From 66-474 sp051961995 (lineage in GTDB: Bacteria; Pseudomonadota; Gammaproteobacteria; Xanthomonadales; Rhodanobacteraceae), in NCBI GenBank assembly GCA_051961995.1, contig JBQCCR010000060.1, positions 1 to 8,824 of the forward strand: a stretch of DNA of 8,824 bases, given 5' to 3'. Position 1 is the first letter of the stretch; every line of letters begins with the position of its first letter. The notes beneath the pieces are model-generated. The model had not been told where the DNA came from and did not search any database. It saw nothing but the letters and a program-made list of their open reading frames with translations. Position numbers and translations under genes: made by a program. Of this stretch, positions 1-5,502 are shown piece by piece.

Positions 1-206
1 GGCTGCATCAACTGCATGCCCGGCTCGAACAGCTCGGCGCGGATGCCCATCGCGAACGACCCGCCGATGAAGAACATCGTCAGCGAGAAGATCAGATACA
101 GGGTGCCGATGTCCTTGTGGTTGGTGGACATCACCCAGCGATGGAAGAAACCTTCCTTGTGTTCGGCGTGATGATCGTCATGCATCAGGGCTGCATCGTG
201 TGCCAT
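1..206 (-). CDS. ctaD: Cytochrome c oxidase subunit I, N-terminal part (runs off the left edge)
   Basis: Subunit I is the catalytic heme-copper subunit of the aa3-type terminal oxidase in the inner membrane. It reduces oxygen to water and pumps protons. Only the first 68 codons are here, so none of the heme or copper ligands can be inspected. The N-terminus is rich in His and acidic residues (MHDDHHAEH, from residue 8). It is followed by the family signature STNHKDIGTLYL, the first membrane helix, and a loop with IRAELFEPG, which is typical of bacterial subunit I. The start at position 206 is preceded by a GAGG about 13 bases upstream and lies 24 bases after the coxB stop, consistent with co-transcription. 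Met8 is a possible alternative start. Identification is firm; the length is unknown because the gene leaves the window. Confidence 0.95.
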   Translation of the reverse strand, partial: MAHDAALMHDDHHAEHKEGFFHRWVMSTNHKDIGTLYLIFSLTMFFIGGSFAMGIRAELFEPGMQLMQ

Positions 207-230
207 GGATAAGTGCCTCGAAGAACTTGT

Positions 231-1136
231 TTAGTGCTGGGCCAAAACCGGCGCGGCCGGCGCGGGAATCTGCGCGGTATGCGCGGCCTTGTCCAGCGCG
301 GCCTGCGATTCCTGCGCCGCCAGCCAGGATTCGAACTGCGCCTTGGGCAGCACGTTCACCACGATCGGCATGAAACCATGATCCTGGCCGCACAGCACGT
401 GGCACTGGCCGCGATAGATGCCGGGCTTGTCCACCTTCACCCACACGTCGTTGATGATGCCGGGGATCGCATCCTTCTTGATGCCGAACGGCGGAATCCA
501 GAAGCCGTGGATCACGTCGCCGCCGGTCACCACGAAGCGCACCTTCAGGCCGGCCGGGATCACCAGCGGCTTGTCCACGTCCAGCAGGTAGTCCCTGAAG
601 CCGTGATCGGACACGCTGTCGGGATCGAGCCCCGACCCGGTCTGGCGGATACGGTTGCTGTTGGCGGCCAGCTTGGACATGTAGCCGACCTTATTGACCT
701 GCTTGCCTTCATAGCTGACGTAGTCGTAGCGCCACTTCCACTGATAGCCGGTGACCTTGATGGTCATGTCGGAACCGGTAGAGTCGTACATGTGGCGGAC
801 CAGGATCGTGGCGGGCGTGGCCAGGCCGATCAGGATCAGCACCGGGATCAGGGTCCAGAAGAATTCCAGCTTGGTGTTGTGGCTCCAGCTCTCGGCCACC
901 GCCCCGCGCGATTTGCGGAAGCGGACCATGGCGATGATCATCGCGCCGAACACCACCACGCCGATCGCCACGCAAACCCAGAGCGCGGCCATGTGCAGGT
1001 TGTAGATCTCGTGCGATTCCGAGGTCACGCCGGGCGTGAGGTTCATCTGCCAGGGCACCGGATTCGCCAGCGTCGCCGTGGAGGCCAGCAAGGCGCCGAA
1101 AGCCGCGAAGGCGCGCAAGATGTTGCTCGATCTCAT
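231..1136 (-). CDS. coxB: Cytochrome c oxidase subunit II
   Basis: This 301-residue protein (also called ctaC) carries the binuclear CuA centre that accepts electrons from cytochrome c and passes them to subunit I. A signal peptide covers about residues 1-24 (ends TLA, then NPVPW). Two membrane helices lie at about 47-70 and 93-114, followed by the aromatic stretch GYQWKWRYDY (130-139) and the periplasmic cupredoxin domain. CuA ligands are visible: His210 in VIHGFWIPPFG, then Cys245, Cys249, His253 and Met256 in CHVLCGQDHGFM. The residue between the cysteines that is normally Glu (CxExC) is Val247, which is unusual. There is no fused cytochrome c domain; the tail is a short Ala/Pro/Gln-rich extension. 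The start at 1136 is chosen because it gives a clean signal peptide. The open frame continues upstream to 1736, but that part overlaps the DUF2244 gene in another frame and reads as low-complexity Arg/Gly/Ala sequence. The gene is second in the operon. Confidence 0.96.
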   Translation of the reverse strand: MRSSNILRAFAAFGALLASTATLANPVPWQMNLTPGVTSESHEIYNLHMAALWVCVAIGVVVFGAMIIAMVRFRKSRGAVAESWSHNTKLEFFWTLIPVLILIGLATPATILVRHMYDSTGSDMTIKVTGYQWKWRYDYVSYEGKQVNKVGYMSKLAANSNRIRQTGSGLDPDSVSDHGFRDYLLDVDKPLVIPAGLKVRFVVTGGDVIHGFWIPPFGIKKDAIPGIINDVWVKVDKPGIYRGQCHVLCGQDHGFMPIVVNVLPKAQFESWLAAQESQAALDKAAHTAQIPAPAAPVLAQH

Positions 1137-1216
1137 CAGATTCGTACCCCGGTGGTCATTTTTGCGTTCATCCTGATCGCGAAGATCAAACGGCGGACAA
1201 TCCACGCCCGCACTTT
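1137..1216 (-). other. 80-bp spacer between the DUF2244 gene and coxB
   Basis: The spacer holds the weak coxB ribosome-binding region (a GGGG about 10 bases before the start) and a small hairpin, TGATC/GATCA at 1174-1178 and 1184-1188 with a five-base loop. No terminator-like U-tract follows the hairpin, so read-through from the DUF2244 gene into coxB is likely. Confidence 0.4.
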
Positions 1217-1702
1217 TCAAATTTTCCTGCCCGTCAACGCCGCCAAGGCAGATTGAAGTTCCTTCGACAGCTCCAGGCGTTCCTCGTCGCCGAGGAAAGC
1301 GCCGACTTCGCGCTCGCGCCCGGAGGCCGCGAGCAGCACATGCCGGTGCCCGCCCCAGTCGCGCAGACGCACCCGCACCCACGCTGACGGAAACGCCACC
1401 GCGCGGTCGCGCGCGGGGATCGTCTCGATGCGCAGGTTGCGCGCATCCAGCGTGATCCGCTCGCGTCGTTCGCCGGCGCGCCAGGCAGCCTGCAGCGCCA
1501 GCACCACGCATGGAGCTTCCAGCAACGCGAACAGCGGCGCGAACACGTTGCCCTGCCACGACGCCATCAGCGCCACCACGGCCGCCGCAAGCAACAGGAT
1601 GCCGATGCACCTTCGCAGTGCTTCGCGGCTCAGCGCCCGGTTGGGGGCGAGCACCAGCGTCACCTGCTCCGAATCGGCGGCATCCAGCACGTGCGTGATC
1701 AT
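1217..1702 (-). CDS. DUF2244 inner-membrane protein, first gene of the cox operon
   Basis: This 161-residue protein fits the DUF2244 family, whose biochemical role is unknown. Visible family features are an N-terminal LVLAPNRALS segment (about 17-25), two closely spaced hydrophobic segments (about 32-48 and 53-72) joined by GNVFAPLF, a WVRVRL strand (108-113), and a C-terminal REVGAFLGDEERLELSKEL stretch (131-149) that resembles the usual 'G-x-FL-x-x-EER' ending. The start at 1702 has a strong AAGGA five bases upstream. A longer open frame continues far upstream but only antisense to putA, so it is not used. The gene is first in a minus-strand unit with coxB and ctaD, which suggests a role in oxidase assembly or in the same membrane process; that link is inference from position. 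Confidence 0.85.
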   Translation of the reverse strand: MITHVLDAADSEQVTLVLAPNRALSREALRRCIGILLLAAAVVALMASWQGNVFAPLFALLEAPCVVLALQAAWRAGERRERITLDARNLRIETIPARDRAVAFPSAWVRVRLRDWGGHRHVLLAASGREREVGAFLGDEERLELSKELQSALAALTGRKI

Positions 1703-1735
1703 GGAATTCCTTTCCACGGCGCGTACAACCGCACA

Positions 1736-1765
1736 ATGATAAGGCCGCGTTGCCGACTTGGGCAA
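1736..1765 (-). promoter_or_regulatory. Putative sigma-70 promoter of the DUF2244-coxB-ctaD operon
   Basis: On the minus strand a -35-like TTGCCC (1760-1765) is followed after 18 bases by TATCAT (1736-1741), five of six matches to TATAAT. This would start transcription about 25 bases before the DUF2244 start codon. It is a consensus match only. Confidence 0.5.
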
Positions 1766-1784
1766 GAAATGCCTGTCGTCACGC

Positions 1785-1813
1785 TTGGCCGCGCATGTCT
1801 TGCGCTCTACAAT
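1785..1813 (+). promoter_or_regulatory. Putative sigma-70 promoter of putA
   Basis: TTGGCC (1785-1790) and TACAAT (1808-1813) are separated by exactly 17 bases; the -10 matches consensus at five of six positions. It predicts a leader of about 27 bases. The leader shows no good Shine-Dalgarno sequence before the putA ATG, so translation may rely on an unstructured leader or the start may be weak. The element does not overlap the divergent cox promoter at 1736-1765. Confidence 0.55.
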
Positions 1814-1846
1814 TCGCGCTTTGCCTTCTCCTTTCGCGGTCTTTCG

Positions 1847-4800
1847 ATGGCCGACATCCTTTCCCCCGAACTGCCTCCCGCGGCTGATCCGTTGCGCGCG
1901 CGCATCACCGATGCGTGGGGCATGGATGAAACGCTGGCCGTCGCCACGTTGCTCGATCAGGCCGAATTGCCATCCGCGCAGGGCGAACTGGTGCTGGCGC
2001 AGGCCGCCGAACTGGTCGCGCGCGTGCGTGCCAAGGCCACCGACCAGAGCGCGATCGAATCCTTCATGCGCCAGTACGATCTTTCCAGCGAGGAAGGCGT
2101 GCTGCTGATGTGCGTGGCCGAAGCGCTGCTGCGCATCCCCGATCGCCTGACCACCGACAAGCTGATCCGCGACAAGCTGGGCGAGGCGGACTGGAAAAAA
2201 CATCTGGGCAGCAGCGATTCGCTGTTCGTCAATGCATCCACCTGGGGGCTGATGCTGACCGGGCACCTGGTGAATCTCGGCACCGGCGCGCGGCGCGATG
2301 CCGCCGGCGCCTTCAAGCGCCTGATCGCGCGCGTCGGCGAGCCGGTGATCCGCCTTGCCGTACGCCGCGCCATGCGGATCATGGGCCATCAATTCGTGAT
2401 GGGCCGCGACATCGAGGAAGCGCTGGATCGCTCGGCCAGGAACGACAACGCCGCCTATCGCTATTCCTATGACATGCTGGGCGAAGCCGCGCTCACCGGA
2501 CCGGACGCCCGGCGTTACTTCCAGGCCTATTCGGACGCGATCGTCGCGCTTGGCCGACGCGGCCCGTGGGCGGACGTGCGCGAGGCGCCGTCCATCTCGG
2601 TGAAGTTGTCGGCGTTGCATCCGCGCTACGAAGTCGCCAAGCGCGAGCGCGTGCACGTGGAGCTCACCGCGCTGTTGCTGCAGCTGGCGCAGATGGCGAA
2701 ACAGCACGGCATCGGCATGACCGTGGATGCCGAGGAAGCCGATCGCCTGGAAATCTCGCTCGACATCATCGGCGCGGTGTTCGCGGCGAAGTCGCTGGAA
2801 GGCTGGAACGGTTTCGGGCTCGCGGTGCAGGCGTACCAGAAGCGCGCGCCCTTCGTGATTGACTGGCTGGCCGAGACCGCGCGCAAAGCCCATCGCCGCT
2901 GGTGCGTGCGGCTGGTGAAAGGCGCCTACTGGGATTCGGAAATCAAGCGCGCACAGGAGCTGGGCCTTGCCGGCTACCCGGTTTTCACGCGCAAGCCCAA
3001 CACGGACGTCTCGTATCTCGCCTGCGCGAAGAAGTTGCTGGATGCCGATGGGGAATGGATTTATCCGCAATTCGCCACCCACAACGCGCACACGATCGCG
3101 TCCATCCATCATCTGGCGAATGGTCGTCCCTTCGAGTTCCAGCGCCTGCACGGCATGGGCGCGGATTTGTATTCCGAGGTCATCGGTGCCGGGCACTGGA
3201 ACGTGCCCTGCCGCGTGTACGCGCCCGTCGGCAGCCATGAAGATTTGTTGCCGTATCTGGTGCGCCGCCTGCTCGAGAACGGCGCCAACACCTCCTTCGT
3301 CAATCGCGTGATCGACGAAGCGGTGCCGGTGCGCGACCTGGTCGCGGACCCGGTCGAAACCGTGCGCGCGTTCGGCGCCGCGCACGGCGGGCGTTACGAG
3401 CACCCGCGCATCCCCTTAGCCGTCAATCTCTACGGTTCACTGCGGAAGAATTCCATGGGCGTCAATCTTGCCAACGACGATGAACTGAGAGCGCTTGCGG
3501 CAAGCGTCAATGCACCGCGCGCGCCGTGGATCGCGCAGCCGCTGGTGCCCGGCGCACAGTCTGGCGAACCCGAGCGCGACGTGACCAATCCCGCCGATCG
3601 TCGCAGCGTGATCGGCAAGGCACGCAACGCCGACAAGGCCACGATCGAGCGCGCGCTGAGCAACGCGGTCGCCGCGCAGGAAGGCTGGGACACGCTGCCG
3701 GCGACCAGCCGCGCGGTGATCCTTGAACGCGCAGCCGATCTCCTGGAACAGCGCCGTGGCGATTTCATCGCGCTGTGCGTGCGCGAAGCGGGCAAGACCA
3801 TTCCCGCGGCAATTTCGGAAGTGCGCGAAGCCGCAGACATGTGCCGCTACTACGCGGCCATGGCGCGCAAGCTGTTCGGCGAACCGCAGGAACTGCCCGG
3901 CCCGACCGGCGAGAGCAACCAATTGTTCCTTCGCGGGCGCGGCGTGTTCGTGTGCATTTCGCCGTGGAATTTTCCGCTGGCGATTTTCATGGGCCAGGTC
4001 GCTGCGGGCCTGGCGGCCGGCAACGCGGTGATCGCGAAACCTGCGGACCAGACTTCGCTGGTCGGCCACGCCGCCGTGAAGCTGCTGCACGAAGCCGGCG
4101 TGCCTGAGATGGTGCTGCAATTCGTGCCGTGCAAAGGCTCGGTGCTCGGCAATACGTTGCTGACGCGTCCGGAAGTGGCCGGCGTGTGCTTCACCGGTTC
4201 CACTGAAACCGCCTGGACGATCAACCGCACGCTGGCCGCGCGCAACGCGCCCATTGCCGCGCTGATCGCCGAAACCGGCGGCCAGAACGCGCTGATCGCC
4301 GATTCCTCCGCGCTGCCGGAGCAACTGGTCAAGGACGTGATGGCTTCCGCGTTCGATTCCGCCGGCCAACGCTGCTCGGCCGCGCGCGTGTTGTTCGTGC
4401 AGGAAGACATCGCCGACAAGGTGATCACGATGCTGTCCGGCGCGATGGATGAATTGACCGTCGGCGATCCGGCACTGTTGTCCACCGACGTCGGCCCGGT
4501 GATTGACGTCCCCTCATGCGCGACCCTCAACGAACACGCCGAGCGCATGGGCCGCGAAGCGCGGCTGATCAACCAGGCGAAACTCGGCGAAGGCAGCGAA
4601 CACGGCACCTTCTTCGTGCCGCGCGCCTACGAGATCCCCTCGATCGGCGTGCTGACCCGCGAAGTGTTCGGTCCGGCGCTGCACGTGGTGCGCTGGAAGG
4701 CGAGCGAACTCGATCAGGTGATTGACGCGATCAACGCGACCGGCTTCGGGTTGACGCTGGGCATCCACAGCCGCATTGATGAAACCATCGAGCACATCAC

Positions 4801-5008
4801 GCGGCGCGCCAAGGTCGGCAATACCTACGTCAACCGCAACCAGATCGGCGCGGTCGTCGGCGTGCAGCCGTTCGGCGGCGAGAATCTTTCCGGCACCGGC
4901 CCCAAGGCCGGTGGTCCGCATTATCTGCTGCGCTTCGCGACCGAACGCACGGTCACGATCAACACGACCGCGGCGGGCGGCAATACGTCGCTGCTGACGA
5001 TGGAGTAA
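1847..5008 (+). CDS. putA: Bifunctional proline dehydrogenase / L-glutamate-gamma-semialdehyde dehydrogenase
   Basis: This 1053-residue enzyme oxidises proline to glutamate in two steps: FAD-dependent proline dehydrogenase passing electrons to ubiquinone, then NAD-dependent aldehyde oxidation. The PRODH barrel covers roughly residues 90-490. Its motifs include DAEEADRLEISL (Asp294), VRLVKGAYWD (Lys358), QFATHNAHTI, FEFQRLHGMG, and RRLLENGANTSFV with the paired Arg473/474 expected to bind the proline carboxylate. The aldehyde dehydrogenase domain covers about 565-1040, with SPWNFPLAIF, CFTGSTETAW, general base Glu809 in AETGGQNA, nucleophile Cys843 in SAGQRCSAARV, EVFGPALHVV and PFGGENLSGTG. 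There is no N-terminal ribbon-helix-helix DNA-binding domain and no long C-terminal extension, so this is a short form like the roughly 1000-residue rhizobial type rather than the 1320-residue E. coli protein. The protein ends shortly after ERTVTINTTAAGGN. The ATG at 1847 is chosen because upstream in-frame Met codons lie before the likely promoter. All catalytic residues checked are intact. Confidence 0.97.
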   Translation: MADILSPELPPAADPLRARITDAWGMDETLAVATLLDQAELPSAQGELVLAQAAELVARVRAKATDQSAIESFMRQYDLSSEEGVLLMCVAEALLRIPDRLTTDKLIRDKLGEADWKKHLGSSDSLFVNASTWGLMLTGHLVNLGTGARRDAAGAFKRLIARVGEPVIRLAVRRAMRIMGHQFVMGRDIEEALDRSARNDNAAYRYSYDMLGEAALTGPDARRYFQAYSDAIVALGRRGPWADVREAPSISVKLSALHPRYEVAKRERVHVELTALLLQLAQMAKQHGIGMTVDAEEADRLEISLDIIGAVFAAKSLEGWNGFGLAVQAYQKRAPFVIDWLAETARKAHRRWCVRLVKGAYWDSEIKRAQELGLAGYPVFTRKPNTDVSYLACAKKLLDADGEWIYPQFATHNAHTIASIHHLANGRPFEFQRLHGMGADLYSEVIGAGHWNVPCRVYAPVGSHEDLLPYLVRRLLENGANTSFVNRVIDEAVPVRDLVADPVETVRAFGAAHGGRYEHPRIPLAVNLYGSLRKNSMGVNLANDDELRALAASVNAPRAPWIAQPLVPGAQSGEPERDVTNPADRRSVIGKARNADKATIERALSNAVAAQEGWDTLPATSRAVILERAADLLEQRRGDFIALCVREAGKTIPAAISEVREAADMCRYYAAMARKLFGEPQELPGPTGESNQLFLRGRGVFVCISPWNFPLAIFMGQVAAGLAAGNAVIAKPADQTSLVGHAAVKLLHEAGVPEMVLQFVPCKGSVLGNTLLTRPEVAGVCFTGSTETAWTINRTLAARNAPIAALIAETGGQNALIADSSALPEQLVKDVMASAFDSAGQRCSAARVLFVQEDIADKVITMLSGAMDELTVGDPALLSTDVGPVIDVPSCATLNEHAERMGREARLINQAKLGEGSEHGTFFVPRAYEIPSIGVLTREVFGPALHVVRWKASELDQVIDAINATGFGLTLGIHSRIDETIEHITRRAKVGNTYVNRNQIGAVVGVQPFGGENLSGTGPKAGGPHYLLRFATERTVTINTTAAGGNTSLLTME

Positions 5009-5009
5009 G

Positions 5010-5040
5010 CGCCTGTTCGCAGAGCTCAGCGGAGCAGGCG
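5010..5040 (+). other. Stem-loop directly after the putA stop codon
   Basis: Bases 5010-5018 pair with 5032-5040 (CGCCTGTTC with GAGCAGGCG, nine pairs including one G-U), two bases after the stop. No T-rich tract follows, so this is more likely an mRNA 3'-end stabilising hairpin or pause site than a full intrinsic terminator. Confidence 0.45.
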
Positions 5041-5255
5041 AGGCGTTGGATCACTGGCCGGCAAGCCGGCTCCTGAGCTTTGCAAATCGCACGATCAATG
5101 CAGGGCCTTTTGCACAATGCCCGGAACGGCATCGAGGATCCGGTGCCAAGTGCTTGATCGGGCTCGGAGGTATCACACCCTCCGACTTGGCATGCGGCTT
5201 GCGTAATCTTCCCTGCGCAAGGACGCGCCGCGCACGGGTCGTTGCGCGCCTGAAT
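5041..5255. other. Non-coding stretch with several short hairpins
   Basis: No frame here has convincing coding character. Visible inverted repeats are GCCGG/CCGGC (5057-5061 with 5066-5070), TCGGAGG/CCTCCGA (5164-5170 with 5179-5185, eight-base loop) and CTTGCG/CGCAAG (5198-5203 with 5216-5221). I could not find a well-spaced sigma-70 promoter in this stretch. Function is unknown; it may be putA 3' untranslated sequence. Confidence 0.4.
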
Positions 5256-5425
5256 CATGGATGAGGACTCCGCCCACGGCGCTCGCGTCGTTCCGGAGGC
5301 GGACGAAGGGAAGCTCGTTCGTATCCAGGGAGCCGGGCTCGCAAGGAACTCAGGGACGCAGGCGTCGGCAAGGATGCCCCGGCTCCTTCTTCAATCGCAA
5401 AAGCCGGCCATGATGGCCGGCTTTT
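5256..5425 (+). ncRNA. Candidate CsrA/RsmA-binding RNA (GGA-rich, ends in a terminator)
   Basis: Between 5259 and 5374 the plus strand carries nine GGA triplets. Five are in ARGGA context (5307, 5327, 5343, 5352, 5370) and four of these read CARGGA, matching the core of the CsrA recognition sequence. Two fall in predicted hairpin loops: ACGAA/TTCGT (5303-5307 with 5318-5322) exposes GGGA, and GGCA-AGGA-TGCC (5367-5378) puts AGGA in a tetraloop. A nine-pair stem, GGAGCCGGG with CCCGGCTCC (5329-5337 with 5378-5386), closes a branched domain, and an intrinsic terminator ends the unit. This arrangement resembles RsmX/Y/Z and CsrB RNAs, but no clear promoter is visible. It could instead be a putA mRNA 3' end or chance in G-rich DNA. 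The 5' boundary is a guess. Confidence 0.35.
5399..5425. terminator. Bidirectional intrinsic terminator between putA and fadL
   Basis: A 12-base-pair perfect stem, AAAAGCCGGCCA (5399-5410) with TGGCCGGCTTTT (5414-5425), has a three-base loop. The plus strand continues TTTTCTTT, a good U-tract for transcription coming from putA. The minus strand exits with TTTTGCGATT, a weaker tract serving fadL. Its place between convergent genes fits a shared terminator. Confidence 0.85.
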
Positions 5426-5466
5426 CTTTGGCGATCATCGTGATCCACAATCGCGCGAGGTCACCA

Positions 5467-5486
5467 CGCGGACATCCCTGTCCGCG
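5467..5486 (-). promoter_or_regulatory. Hairpin 3' of fadL resembling a CsrA/RsmA site
   Basis: Sixteen bases past the fadL stop, an eight-pair perfect stem (CGCGGACA with TGTCCGCG) encloses a four-base loop. Read on the fadL strand the loop is GGGA, and the hairpin contains GGACAGGGATGT, which matches the published CsrA SELEX consensus RUACARGGAUGU at 11 of 12 positions, in the loop geometry that CsrA prefers. No U-tract follows, so it is not an obvious terminator. CsrA binding is inferred. Confidence 0.4.
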
Positions 5487-5502
5487 CCTTTCAACCATGC
5501 GG

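Noticed and set aside
213..1256. 347-codon plus-strand open frame antisense to coxB
   Set aside because: His/Asp/Gly/Arg-rich composition typical of the antisense of a GC-rich gene; no recognisable domain and fully overlapped by coxB.
1137..1736. N-terminal extension of CoxB in the same frame
   Set aside because: It overlaps the DUF2244 gene out of frame and shows no domain. The coxB start at 1136 gives a normal signal peptide.
1217..3403. A 728-codon minus-strand open frame ending in the DUF2244 protein
   Set aside because: The first ~567 codons are antisense to putA and have low-complexity His/Arg/Gln/Gly composition. The strong AAGGA before the ATG at 1702 marks the true start.
3437..4608. 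Long minus-strand frames inside putA (310 and 252 codons)
   Set aside because: Both lie inside the conserved aldehyde dehydrogenase coding region and have shadow-frame composition.
2857..4780. Ile-Asp often written ATT-GAY rather than ATC-GAY in putA, although ATC is the dominant Ile codon
   Set aside because: I noted ATT-GAY several times against at least one ATC-GAC, which might reflect avoidance of a methylation or restriction site. The counts are too small for a claim without a genome-wide test.
5256..5400. Known riboswitch or housekeeping RNA (glycine riboswitch, 6S, RNase P, SRP) in the spacer
   Set aside because: No conserved core of these RNAs is recognisable, and no gene lies downstream on the same strand for a riboswitch to control.
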